From: Sulfidibacter corallicola
GTDB taxonomy: Bacteria > Acidobacteriota > Holophagae > Acanthopleuribacterales > Acanthopleuribacteraceae
Length of the DNA stretch: 64,000 nucleotides
Reading direction: 5' to 3'
Assembly: GCF_017498545.1 (NCBI RefSeq)
Contig: NZ_CP071793.1
Span: 2,356,001-2,420,000 of the forward strand
In this document: one piece after another, positions 43,125-51,875 of the stretch
Position numbering within the stretch: position 1 is the stretch's first letter
Layout of the letters: each line of letters opens with the position of its first letter
Notes under the pieces: model-generated
Told to the model about the DNA's origin: nothing
Databases searched by the model: none
What the model saw: only the letters and a program-made list of their open reading frames with translations
Translations under genes and position numbers: made by a program

Positions 43125-46100
43125 TCAAAGCTCCTCTCGCGGCGGCTCCACCGGCAGCCTGATGCGAAAAGTGGCCCCACCGAAATTGCCGGCCGGTTCC
43201 AGCACGAGCTCCCCTCCGATCTCCCGCAACGTGTTGGCCGCGTGATGGAGACCCGAGCCGTGGCTGTTCGATTTGGTGCTGAACCCGAACTGAAAAATTT
43301 TTTCCCGCAGGGTTTCCGGCACGCCGGGTCCGCTGTCGGACACGCGCACCACGAGGTCCTCTCCCTCGCGATCCCGTTGGACCTCGATCGCGATTCGCTT
43401 GCCGGGCCCGGTCTGGTTCATCATCGCTTCCTCGGCGTTGTGAATGATCTGGGTCAGCGCGTGCAGCAAGCGCGCCTTGGGCACCTGCACCGCACCTTCG
43501 TCGTGTACCCGCACGTCCACCTCGATACCCAGGACCTCGAACGCCTTGCGAAAGGGGCCCAAGGCCTCTTCCATCAGTTCGCCCATCTCCACCGGCTGAA
43601 CCACCGCGGCGGCTCCGATGTACTCGCGCTGGGAGAGGATCTCGTTGCGAACCAGGCCGATGGCGTTTTGAATGCGCTCCAGCTCGTGGCGCACCGCCAC
43701 ATCTTCCCGTTCGAGCGCGCTCTCGATCTGTTTCAGGTAGCGACACAAATCGCCGGCCTTGCCCTCTGCCAACCAGGCCTCCAAACGATCCCGCTGCTCG
43801 TCCAATAGGGCGTTGACCCGGGTCAAGCGTCCTCGCGAGGACCGATCGAGCAGGGACACGAGCTGTTCGCCCGACACCGACAGGCTGTTGACCAGGTTGC
43901 CGATATTGTGAACCACGCCGGCCGTGACCTCGGCCACGCCGGCCTCGCGCGCCATGTGCAGCATCTTGCCGCGCGCCATTTCCAGTTCCGCCGTTCGCTG
44001 GCGAACCAATTGGGCCAGCTTGCGGTTGTGGCGCTTGATCGCGAGTAGGCGCCACTGAATACCGCCCACCATCGAAGCCAGGGCGCTGAGCACCACCAGA
44101 GAGCGGAACCAGGGTTTGTGCCAGAACGGCGGCTGGATCGTCAGGCTCAGGCCGGTACCCAGCTCGTTCCAGGTGCCGTCACTGCTGGTTCCCCGAACCC
44201 GAAAGACATAACTCCCTGGCTGCACGTTGGTGTAATGGGCCGAATGATCGCCGTCGGTGTGGATCCAGGTTCGGTCAAACCCCTCCAATCGATAGGCATA
44301 ACGGTTTTTTTCAGGATGCCGATAATCGAGCGCGGCAAAGTCGAACGAGAAAAAGTTTTCCGCGTGGCGCAGGGAAATGGGCACATAGGCATCGTTCGCG
44401 CGGTACAGCCAGCGCTCGTCGGAAAAGACCTTGAAGGCGGTCAGCACGATCGGCGGCGTGCCCGGACGCTTGATGATCTGAGACGGATAGAACGCCGTCA
44501 ACCCCCGTAAGCCGCCGAAATAGAGTCGCCCGTCATCCGCACGAAACGCGGATCTCAAAATGAACTCGTTACCCTGCAGCCCATCTTCGAACTGGTACGA
44601 CTGAAAGCTGTTGTCGTGAGTATCCCAGCGCAACAGGCCCTTGTTGGTCGCCAACCACAGCTCGGAGCCGTCGCCCAACAGCATCGAACGGATATTGGCG
44701 TTGGGCAGGCCAAAGTCCGCGGTAAAGCGTTGAAATCGACCGTCGCCTTCGTGTCGATTCAATCCGTTTTCGGTACCGACCCACACCCTTCCCTCGCGGT
44801 CCTCCAGAATCGAGGTGACGGAGGCGTTGCTCAAGGTCCGCAGATCGTCGCGTTCGTGGCCGTACCGAGCGATGACGCCCTTTTCGGGATGCAGGACATT
44901 CAAGCCATCGCTCACCAGCCCGACCCAGACGGTGCCATCGGAGTGTGGATAGAGGTAGTAGGCTTCGGGACCGCCGAGACCTTCCGGGTCGTTGGGTTTG
45001 GGTAGAAATCGCTGGAACCGTTCGGATTCCGGAAGGAAACGGCATACGCCGTTGCGGGTTCCCAACCACAGGAGGCCGTCGCGGTCGACGGTGAGTACAC
45101 TCACCACGTCATGGCTCAGGCTTCGCGGATCGTCGGGGTCGTGGCGATAGTGCGCGAACCCCCGCTTCTCCGGAAGCCAGCGCTGTACGCCGCCGTAATA
45201 GGTACCGAACCAGAGTTGGCCGCGACCATCCTCGGCGATACTCATCACCTGGTTCTCGCTCAGGCTGTCCGGATCCTTCGGGTCGTGGAACAGGTGCTCG
45301 AAGCGATTGGCGCCAGGAGCCATGCGGTTCAAACCCGACAGGGTACCCACCCATACCGCACCCTCGCGATCGTGGATGATCGAGCGCACGCGATTGTTGG
45401 TCAGGCCTCCCGATTCGGTGGGACTGGAGCGGTAGAGGTGAAACGGCATCGGATCCACCTCACTCTTGCTCAAGCCGCCGAGGTAACCACCGACCCACAT
45501 GACCCCCGATCGATCGAACAACAGCGAGAGAATGTTGTCGGTCTTGATGCTGAACGGGTCCAGGGGATCGGGAGTGAAGCTGGTGAACCGCCGGCGGTCC
45601 GCGTCGAAACGGGCCAGCCCTCCGCTCCGCGTGCCGATCCACAGCCGCCCCTTGGGACCTTCACTAATAATGTTGACCCAATCGTCGCTCAAGCCGAGAT
45701 CGTCCTCGGCCTGAAAACGATGGAAGCCGCGGCCGTCCGGCAACATGCGGTGAAGTCCGTCACTGGTACCCACCCAAATGTCCCCTTTCCCGGTGACGTG
45801 GATGGCGCGCACCCCCTCGTTGCTCAGCGATGTGGGATCGCCGGGATCGTGACGATACGAAAGCCAAGCCCCGGAAGCGCGGTCCAATCGATGGAGCCCG
45901 CGGCTGGTGCCGATCCACACGTAGCGGTTCCCCTGGGTGGCCACCGCCCGCGACCAATTGGTATTCTGGTTGGCACGCAGGGCTTCGGGCACACCGAAGC
46001 GGCGGGCCGCGCCCGTCCGGGGGTCGACGTGATCCAGACCGCCGCGAAACGTGGTCAACCAGATCTCGCCATCCTCATCGAGTGCCAGCGCGGAAACGCT

Positions 46101-46550
46101 GGGATGGGAAATGGTTTCGGAGTCATCGGGATCACTGAAAAAAGACTCGAACCGGTTGCGATCCGAGTCGTAACGATTCAAACCGTGGTCGGTTCCGATC
46201 CACATATGGCCCTCGCGATCTTCGACCAGGCACAGCACCGTATTGTGGCTGAGTCCGTCGGTCGTGTCCAAGGTCAGGCGGTACTGACGGAAACTGTAGC
46301 CATCGTAGCGGTTCAGGCCGTCTTCGGTACCGATCCAGATAAAACCCTCGCGGTCCTGCAACAACGCGTACACCGTGCTCTGGGACAGGCCTTGCTCCGT
46401 GGAAATCCCGGTGAACCGGAGTTCGTCGAACGGGACCGACCAGGAAGCGCGCGGCTGGCCCCAAAGCGGCTGCAGGGCACACCAGGCCCACACTGCCACG
46501 AACAACCCGGACCAGCGTGCCGATCCCGAATTGGACATCACCAAATTCAT
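43125..46550 (-). CDS. Two-component-propeller sensor histidine kinase
   Basis: About 1141 aa: a signal peptide, then roughly fourteen two-component-propeller blades (~45-700; repeats of the type LSHNTVLCLVEDREGHMWIGT and DGLNRYD), a Y_Y_Y domain (~735-805, YAYRLEGFDRTWI...YTNVQPGSYVFRVRG), one membrane helix (~810-830), a coiled coil, an H-box-like AGVVHNIGNLVNSL (His ~882) and a HATPase domain (NAEEAM, DSGPGVPETLREKIF, GSGLHHAANTLREIGG). The phospho-His is followed by Asn rather than Glu. No receiver or AraC output is fused. Propeller kinases of this kind often sense polysaccharides. The ATG at 46550 has AAGG 10 bases upstream. Confidence 0.9.
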   Translation of the reverse strand: MNLVMSNSGSARWSGLFVAVWAWCALQPLWGQPRASWSVPFDELRFTGISTEQGLSQSTVYALLQDREGFIWIGTEDGLNRYDGYSFRQYRLTLDTTDGLSHNTVLCLVEDREGHMWIGTDHGLNRYDSDRNRFESFFSDPDDSETISHPSVSALALDEDGEIWLTTFRGGLDHVDPRTGAARRFGVPEALRANQNTNWSRAVATQGNRYVWIGTSRGLHRLDRASGAWLSYRHDPGDPTSLSNEGVRAIHVTGKGDIWVGTSDGLHRMLPDGRGFHRFQAEDDLGLSDDWVNIISEGPKGRLWIGTRSGGLARFDADRRRFTSFTPDPLDPFSIKTDNILSLLFDRSGVMWVGGYLGGLSKSEVDPMPFHLYRSSPTESGGLTNNRVRSIIHDREGAVWVGTLSGLNRMAPGANRFEHLFHDPKDPDSLSENQVMSIAEDGRGQLWFGTYYGGVQRWLPEKRGFAHYRHDPDDPRSLSHDVVSVLTVDRDGLLWLGTRNGVCRFLPESERFQRFLPKPNDPEGLGGPEAYYLYPHSDGTVWVGLVSDGLNVLHPEKGVIARYGHERDDLRTLSNASVTSILEDREGRVWVGTENGLNRHEGDGRFQRFTADFGLPNANIRSMLLGDGSELWLATNKGLLRWDTHDNSFQSYQFEDGLQGNEFILRSAFRADDGRLYFGGLRGLTAFYPSQIIKRPGTPPIVLTAFKVFSDERWLYRANDAYVPISLRHAENFFSFDFAALDYRHPEKNRYAYRLEGFDRTWIHTDGDHSAHYTNVQPGSYVFRVRGTSSDGTWNELGTGLSLTIQPPFWHKPWFRSLVVLSALASMVGGIQWRLLAIKRHNRKLAQLVRQRTAELEMARGKMLHMAREAGVAEVTAGVVHNIGNLVNSLSVSGEQLVSLLDRSSRGRLTRVNALLDEQRDRLEAWLAEGKAGDLCRYLKQIESALEREDVAVRHELERIQNAIGLVRNEILSQREYIGAAAVVQPVEMGELMEEALGPFRKAFEVLGIEVDVRVHDEGAVQVPKARLLHALTQIIHNAEEAMMNQTGPGKRIAIEVQRDREGEDLVVRVSDSGPGVPETLREKIFQFGFSTKSNSHGSGLHHAANTLREIGGELVLEPAGNFGGATFRIRLPVEPPREEL

Positions 46551-46966
46551 CAGCAAGCAACCTTGTTTCAGCAAGTTACGGGGTATGGCGCTTCATTCGA
46601 CTACGCTGCGGATCCATTCTCGAGCGGAACGACCAAAACGCCGGCAGGTTTGAAGAGAGATTTTTGGCGGCGATCCGTGATCAACTGAATCCCGTGCTCG
46701 AGCTGCTGTTGGCAATCGATGGCCTGGATTCAAGCAAGGAAGCCATATATTTGTTCGGAATATTTATTCTCGAATTGAAATTTGCCATTTTTCCAAATGT
46801 CGCTCGGTTTAGATTACGTGATCCCATGCTAAAGATCCAGTTCGGAATCCACAGGCACCATGGGGGCAGCCGGTCGCGCTCGATGCTCCCCGCCCGGTGG
46901 ACGGTGGCAGCCGCCAGGTCATCGGGCGCTGCGGGGGCCGGGATCGCGACCATGACTACCCACGGA
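46551..46966. other. Divergent intergenic region upstream of the selD locus
   Basis: About 415 bases between the histidine kinase start (-) and the selD promoter (+). A plus-strand frame runs through it (46517-47155) but is only convincing in its last 33 codons. The AT-rich segment 46745-46820 may hold promoters. I searched for a tRNA-Sec and did not find one. Confidence 0.35.
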
Positions 46967-46995
46967 TTGGCCGAAACCGGGACCGGTGGTATGAT
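46967..46995 (+). promoter_or_regulatory. Sigma-70-type promoter of the small-peptide/selD operon
   Basis: TTGGCC (46967-46972), a 17-base spacer and TATGAT (46990-46995), about 50 bases before the 33-aa ORF and ~225 before selD. Confidence 0.6.
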
Positions 46996-47053
46996 GCGAG
47001 CCAGTCGCGCGCCTCGCGTGCGGCGGCCAGAACGATCGGACCATGAGGTGGGC

Positions 47054-47155
47054 ATGAAGTTGAGATCTTTGGAGAATGTGTTGATTGCCGGTGCCATCAC
47101 GGTCGTGGTCGGTCTGACCATTCTCGCCCTCTACGCCTATATGAAGGGTTCCTGA
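47054..47155 (+). CDS. 33-residue single-helix membrane peptide upstream of selD
   Basis: Starts MKLRSLENVLIAGAIT, then VVVGLTILALYAYMKGS: a short basic N-terminus, one hydrophobic helix of ~21 residues and a short tail, hence probably an inner-membrane peptide. The ATG has GAGGTG 3 bases upstream, ending in GGC. It begins ~58 bases after a good promoter and ends 73 bases before selD. Not recognised. A longer frame passes through it, but only this part has an initiation site and protein-like composition. Confidence 0.5.
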   Translation: MKLRSLENVLIAGAITVVVGLTILALYAYMKGS

Positions 47156-47228
47156 TTCGGTTCCGCCGCAAGGCTTGCCGAAGGTACCCCGGAGTGCCGG
47201 CAACGAGCATCGTCTTCGAGGAGAAACC

Positions 47229-48260
47229 ATGCGCTTTCCGCGTCTGAGTCATACCGCCAAGTCCGCCGGTTGAGCGGCCAAGATTCCGCCCAAGGTCTTG
47301 GGTGACATTTTTTCCGCGATTCCTCCCAGCGAGGACCCCAACCTGTTGGTCGGGTTCTCGGGTCACGAGGACGGAGCCGTCTACCGGCTCGATGGGGATC
47401 GTGCGCTCGTACAGACGGTGGACTTTTTCACCCCGATCGTCGACGATCCCCGCGATTTCGGCGCCATCGCCGCGGCCAACGCGCTCTCGGACGTGTACGC
47501 CATGGGTGCGCGGCCCCTGACCGCCCTGTCCCTGGTATGTTATCCCTATAAAAGCATGGACATCGAGATCCTGACGGAGATCGTGGCCGGAGGTGCCGAG
47601 AAGGTGTGCGAGGCCGGTGCCCTGGTGGTCGGCGGTCACAGCGTCGGCGATGCCGAAATCAAATTCGGTTACGCGGTCACGGGCGAGGTGCACCCGGATG
47701 CGGTATGGCGCAATCAGGGCGCCCGACCCGGCGATCGACTGGTGTTGACCAAGCCGCTCGGAACCGGCGTCCTGACGACCGCGGTCAAACAGGACAAACT
47801 CCCGACCGACCTGCTGACGGAACCGATCGCGGAAATGAAACGCCTGAACCGCTACACGGCCGAAGCGGCCCGTGACCTGAAAGTGCATGCCGCCACCGAT
47901 ATCACCGGTTTCGGCCTACTGGGGCATCTCTACGAAATGGTCTCCCCCAACCGGCTGGGTGCGCGCGTGCAGTGCGACGCCTTGCGCCTGTTCGAGGGGA
48001 TCTGGGAAGGCATCGAGGCCGGAGCGCTGACGGGCGCGCACCGCACCAATCTGGAATACATCGAGACCTACACCGTACCGCGCACTGCCGCCTTCACGCG
48101 CTATGAAAAAGCGGTACTGGATCCCCAAACCAGCGGCGGTCTGTTATTCGCGTTGCCCGCCGATCAGGCCGACGTCCTGATGGGGCGTCTGGAGGCGTCG
48201 GGACACCGGCCTTCACTGGTCGGAGAAATCACCGACACGCCCGAACTCACATGCTGCTGA
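47229..48260 (+). CDS. selD: Selenophosphate synthetase with in-frame UGA (selenoprotein SelD)
   Basis: Reading from the ATG at 47229 gives MRFPRLSHTAKSAG, TGA, AAKIPPKVLGDIF: the SelD active-site segment, where E. coli has Cys17-x-x-Lys20. The TGA (47271-47273) at codon 15 thus encodes selenocysteine, and Lys18 follows. The full protein is 343 aa, the normal length. Downstream motifs: GFSGHEDGAVYRLD, TVDFFTPIVDDPRDFGAIAAANALSDVYAMGA, GGHSVGDAEIKFGYAVTG, LTKPLGTGVL, DITGFGLLGH. It makes selenophosphate from selenide and ATP. The ribosome site GAGGAGAAACC precedes the ATG. A conventional ORF finder would start at the TTG at 47298 and lose the active site. Confidence 0.93.
47278..47301 (+). promoter_or_regulatory. 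Candidate bacterial SECIS hairpin in selD
   Basis: Starting 4 bases after the UGA: CCAAGA (47278-47283) pairs perfectly with TCTTGG (47296-47301); inside, a UU bulge (47284-47285) and a CC/GG pair (47286-47287 with 47294-47295) leave a 6-base loop. The 3' side contains GGUCU, as in the E. coli fdhF element bound by SelB. Position and size fit bacterial SECIS elements; binding is not proven. Confidence 0.65.
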
Positions 48261-48299
48261 TCCGACGTCCTGGATTCCGGAATCTCCACGGAGGAACCC

Positions 48300-49391
48300 A
48301 TGATCTATTGTTTGTTTTGGTTGTCCCTGACCGCCCTCCAACCGCCGTCGAAGGGAGCCGCCGTCCCCATGCCGAAAATCGATGAAGCCCAGGCCGCGCG
48401 GTTCGCCGAGCTCGCCCTGGCCTGCGTTCACCGCGAGTATCCCAACAAAATCGCCCATGTGATGAACGGCGACGGGGACGCCCTCCCGCCTCGCCAATTA
48501 CACCCCGTCTTCTACGGCTGTTTCGACTGGCATTCCTCCGTACACGGCCACTGGCTGTTGGTGCGCCTGCTCCGCCAGTTCCCCGAGGCCGCTTTCGCCC
48601 CCCGCATCGAAGCCGCATTGGACCGCAGCCTTACGGCCGAGGCCATCGCCGGTGAGGTCGCCTACTTCAAGGCCAAGGGTCGCACCGCCTACGAACGCCC
48701 CTACGGGCTGGCCTGGCTGCTCCAGCTTTCCACCGAACTGTTCGAGTGGAACGACCCCCGCGCCAAACGCTGGCACGCCCACCTACGCCCACTCGAAGAA
48801 ATCGTGGCACATCGATTCAGGTCCTGGCTGCCCAAGTTGTCGCACCCGATTCGCACCGGCGAACACAGCCAGACCGCCTTCGCCTTCGGCCTGGCGCTGG
48901 ACTGGGCCCGCGCCACGGGAGATTCGAGACTGGCCGCGTTGCTCTATGAAAAATCGCAGGCCTTCTACCTCGAAGATCGCGACGCTCCCCTGGCCTACGA
49001 ACCCTCCGGCCAGGATTTCCTTTCCCCCGTCCTGGCCGAAGCCGACCTGATGCGCCGGGTCCTCGACGCCAAGGCCTACGCGGGCTGGCTGACGCGCTTC
49101 ATGCCGAAGCTGGCCCAACGGTCCGGTGCCGATTGGCTCCCGGTCGCGGTGGTGACCGACGCAAGCGACGGGAAACTGGCCCACCTCGACGGCCTGAACC
49201 TCAGCCGCGCCTGGATGTTGGAAGGCATCGCCGCGGGTTTGCCCCCCAAGGACAGCCGTCGCGAACCCTTGCTCGCCGCGGCTCGCAGCCACCGCACCGC
49301 CGGGCTGGCCTCGGTCACCGGCGAGCACTACGAGGGTGGCCATTGGCTGGCGAGTTTCGCCGTGTATCTGGTCACCACCCGCGGGTATTGA
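48300..49391 (+). CDS. DUF2891 family protein
   Basis: 363 aa beginning with a short hydrophobic stretch (MIYCLFWLSLTALQPP) that may be a signal peptide; GGAGGAACCC lies just upstream of the ATG. The body matches DUF2891: ACVHREYPNKIAHVM, LHPVFYGCFDWHSSVHGHW, ERPYGLAWLLQLSTEL, HPIRTGEHSQTAFAFGLALDWA, and EHYEGGHWLASFAVYL near the end. These form an alpha/alpha-toroid-like helical fold of unknown activity; the conserved His/Trp/Glu residues suggest an enzyme. It lies 39 bases downstream of selD, so probably co-transcribed, though no selenium link is known. Confidence 0.85.
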   Translation: MIYCLFWLSLTALQPPSKGAAVPMPKIDEAQAARFAELALACVHREYPNKIAHVMNGDGDALPPRQLHPVFYGCFDWHSSVHGHWLLVRLLRQFPEAAFAPRIEAALDRSLTAEAIAGEVAYFKAKGRTAYERPYGLAWLLQLSTELFEWNDPRAKRWHAHLRPLEEIVAHRFRSWLPKLSHPIRTGEHSQTAFAFGLALDWARATGDSRLAALLYEKSQAFYLEDRDAPLAYEPSGQDFLSPVLAEADLMRRVLDAKAYAGWLTRFMPKLAQRSGADWLPVAVVTDASDGKLAHLDGLNLSRAWMLEGIAAGLPPKDSRREPLLAAARSHRTAGLASVTGEHYEGGHWLASFAVYLVTTRGY

Positions 49392-49466
49392 TCCGAAGTT
49401 GCCGAATCGGGGTTTCGCAACGCGGAAGAGAGACGTTTTCAGCCCGAGTCCCGAACCCAGCCGCAG

Positions 49467-50063
49467 CTACAGAAGTCCCTGCCGTTTCGCTTCATACCAG
49501 ACGAAAGGTGACAGTTCCTTCAGCGTTTCTTCATCCCTGCCACGCACGTAACGCGAAAAGTGCTTGGCTCTCATTCGATTGTGTTCGGCACTGTTCAATT
49601 TCAATCGATCGATCGTATTTCCTGCGCGGAGCCGCGTGGTTTCGTCGAGGGCCGGGTTGGGGCGAATCGTGCCACCCAACAGGTTCAATACAAAGGTATC
49701 CTTCTGCAATTCCATCGGATCCAGCACATCGTCGAACCGGCCCTTGTTTCGATTCGGCCCCAGGCACGAGAGCCGAAAGTTGGCCCACTCGTAGGCATCG
49801 ACGGCCTTTCTCGATTTTGCAACGAAGTGATCGGTGGACGAAGCGCCCGTGACCCACTCGAAGTAGATTGCCAAGTAAGCACAGACACCGGAATACGCCT
49901 CCCAGAGTTGTTGGTTGGATCGCCGCCAAAATGGGGGAAGTTCGGCTGCTTTCGGCGGTACGGCATTCAAGGAGATCCCCTGACCGGCCAACCATTCTCG
50001 ACCGGGTTGACGCACTTTGCGATCGAAGTCGTCGGGCTCGGGCTGGAGCAGTACCGGGATCAT
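49467..50063 (-). CDS. HNH-type endonuclease-like protein (Septu PtuB-like partner)
   Basis: 198 aa. The core YSGVCAYLAIYFEWVTGASSTDHFVAKSR...YEWANFRLSC...NRNKG fits an HNH/beta-beta-alpha-metal nuclease: Asp78-His79 for the first His, Asn95 in the middle and the Asn104/Asn106-Lys107 segment at the end. The usual first Cys-x-x-Cys is reduced to a single Cys61. It would nick or cut nucleic acid. The ATG overlaps the stop of the ATPase gene (ATGA), so the two are made together. ATPase plus small HNH protein is the layout of Septu (PtuA-PtuB) and retron-Ec78 effectors. Confidence 0.72.
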   Translation of the reverse strand: MIPVLLQPEPDDFDRKVRQPGREWLAGQGISLNAVPPKAAELPPFWRRSNQQLWEAYSGVCAYLAIYFEWVTGASSTDHFVAKSRKAVDAYEWANFRLSCLGPNRNKGRFDDVLDPMELQKDTFVLNLLGGTIRPNPALDETTRLRAGNTIDRLKLNSAEHNRMRAKHFSRYVRGRDEETLKELSPFVWYEAKRQGLL

Positions 50064-51340
50064 TCAAGCCAACCTTTCCTCCGACAGATATACCGCCAGT
50101 TGAACAGGAATTCGTCTTTGGGGCTCAGCGCCTGGACCAAGGCCGAGTTCACTTTCTTGATGTTCTCCAAATCCGGCGCCTCTTCCTGCAGGAGTGCCGA
50201 AGCATCTTCGATCAGGGATTCGTAGGCCAAAGATCGACCACTCTTGAGATCGAACGCCTCGCTGGTCAGCCAAGACCCCGCTTCGCCGTGTTTTTGGAAT
50301 TCCCGATGTTTCAACGAGACCTGGCCCCCTGCGAAATCCAAATCGAACCAGGCGTCTTTCTCGTTGTCGAAGAAGGGTTCGACCGAAGCCATGATCAGGG
50401 GCGAGTGCGTTGCCGTGAGAAGTTGAATCTCCGCTTCCGTGGCCAACCTGTTCATCACGGTCATCAATGCCGGCACAATCGTACGTTGCCACCGTGGGTG
50501 GAGATGAGATTCGATTTCGTCGATCAAAAAAATGACCCGATTGGTCTCGGGTTCCTGAAGCTGCTTCGATGCCTGTCGATGCTCTTGCCAGGCCCAAACC
50601 AGGAAATAGGCCAGAGCCATGACCCGTCGCATGCCCGCCGAGGCGTGAATGACCGCCACGTCCTGCTGATACGGCATGCTGATGGTCGGCATGTCCCTGA
50701 CATCGTCCAAACTGATACGCGTGAGTTGGCCGGGCGTCAGAGTCTCCTGCTTGGATGGCGAGAGCGCTTCGAGCACTTCCTTCAAATACTCGAAAGGCGC
50801 TCCTTTTTCCTTGAGCCAGCCAGCCCAATCGCGTACCAGCCCATTGCACAGCCAGGTTCCATCGGCCGCCAACAATCCGTCCCACACCTCACCGGGATGG
50901 AACACATATGCGGGGCGACGATCTTGAACATCGACACCATTTCGGGTTTGCCAATAGTTCCTGGCCGGGTCCCAAATCGCAAAGCTCCCGTCGGACATGG
51001 CATAGAGCACCAAAGCCGAATTGGCTGGTCGACCGGGCCGACCCAACCAGGCCTGCTCTTTGCGGGAATACATGCTTTCATATGCTTCCGAGGCGGTTCC
51101 GTTCCCGAGGGAAAAACGGATCGTCGCTTCTCCGGAACCGGCGGGCACCGCTTTTTTTCCGGCGGTCAGTTTGTTGTTGATTTCCGCAGGCCACTTTCGC
51201 GTCAGGGACCACCACGCGATATCCAACAAAAAACTTTTTCCCAAACCGTTATCGCCCGTGAACAGGTTCAAACGTTTGCCAAACTCCAGGTTCATGCTTG
51301 GGGCAGGACCCACATTGACCAGATCGAGATGCTGAATCAT
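50060..51340 (-). CDS. AAA/ABC-type ATPase of a putative defence pair (PtuA-like)
   Basis: 426 aa. MIQHLDLVNVGPAPSMNLEFGKRLNLFTGDNGLGKSFLLD has the SMC/RecF-like start with Walker A GDNGLGKSF (~29-37). Later come DVAVIHASAGMRRVMALAYFLVWAW (signature-like region), VIFLIDEIESHLHPRWQ (Walker B, ~272) and LLTATHSPLIM (switch His), all typical of OLD/AAA_21 ATPases. No Toprim nuclease domain follows; instead a separate HNH gene is attached by an ATGA overlap. Likely role: phage-sensing ATPase controlling the nuclease. Its start also overlaps (ATGA) a short upstream frame. Confidence 0.8.
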   Translation of the reverse strand: MIQHLDLVNVGPAPSMNLEFGKRLNLFTGDNGLGKSFLLDIAWWSLTRKWPAEINNKLTAGKKAVPAGSGEATIRFSLGNGTASEAYESMYSRKEQAWLGRPGRPANSALVLYAMSDGSFAIWDPARNYWQTRNGVDVQDRRPAYVFHPGEVWDGLLAADGTWLCNGLVRDWAGWLKEKGAPFEYLKEVLEALSPSKQETLTPGQLTRISLDDVRDMPTISMPYQQDVAVIHASAGMRRVMALAYFLVWAWQEHRQASKQLQEPETNRVIFLIDEIESHLHPRWQRTIVPALMTVMNRLATEAEIQLLTATHSPLIMASVEPFFDNEKDAWFDLDFAGGQVSLKHREFQKHGEAGSWLTSEAFDLKSGRSLAYESLIEDASALLQEEAPDLENIKKVNSALVQALSPKDEFLFNWRYICRRKGWLE

Positions 51341-51513
51341 GCCTTCTCCTTCACCCCCAGTTTCGCATCGATCTCGGCAACCGGACTGACGATAGCCATC
51401 ACTCGAGCCGCCCGTACCACTCGATGAACCGATTTGCCTCCGGAAGACACGAGTCGCTCGTCGAATCTTTGGGTTCGCGTCGGGTCACCAACGATCGAAC
51501 GGGAAACCGACAT
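51337..51513 (-). CDS. Possible small first gene of the ATPase/HNH cassette
   Basis: A 58-codon frame, MSVSRSIVGDPTRTQRFDER...VVRAARVMAIVSPVAEIDAKLGVKEKA, whose TGA overlaps the ATPase ATG. That 4-base overlap and the basic/helical C-terminus are the only support. No recognised family, and the ribosome site (GTGAGAC) is weak. The frame stays open back to 51786, where it is less protein-like. It could be a DNA-binding regulator of the cassette or a chance frame. Confidence 0.35.
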   Translation of the reverse strand: MSVSRSIVGDPTRTQRFDERLVSSGGKSVHRVVRAARVMAIVSPVAEIDAKLGVKEKA

Positions 51514-51875
51514 GCGTCTCACAGCGGATGACCCGTGGAGGATCGAACACTCTATAACTAGCATTCTAAATCGCTTAGCGGAGGAACACCAACCGCTATC
51601 GTCAGCACTCAAACCGGGATTGCCGCCCATCCAGGCGAACCAACACGGTAGTTGGCATTTTGCCCTTTCCGGATGGACACTAGCCAAGCTTCGTCCCGGC
51701 GTGCGAAGCTTGGCCCTTCGCGGCGGAAGCTCGCGCATACCCTTTTGAGCATCCCCTGTAGCGAGCGCCGACCCAGACACACCCACCCATTCACCAGCGT
51801 TCGCTAATCCTTTTTGTTAAAATGGTCGTAGCATACCCGACCGACAGAACAAGTCTCCTGATTAGAGGTGTATGG
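51514..51875. other. Divergent region between defence-like cassette and ABC operon
   Basis: About 360 bases. It must hold promoters for both directions; an AT-rich segment lies at 51805-51825 (TCCTTTTTGTTAAAATGG). GAGGTG at 51865-51870 is the ribosome site of the next gene. Short frames on either strand are not supported. Confidence 0.35.

Noticed and set aside
46517-47053. N-terminal part of a 212-codon plus-strand frame upstream of selD
   Set aside because: Only the last 33 codons (from 47054) have a ribosome site and protein-like composition; the rest overlaps the kinase start and a promoter.
47298-48260. selD starting at the TTG at 47298
   Set aside because: This start would remove the active-site segment and the Sec/Lys pair; the frame is open back to the ATG at 47229 apart from one TGA at the Sec position.
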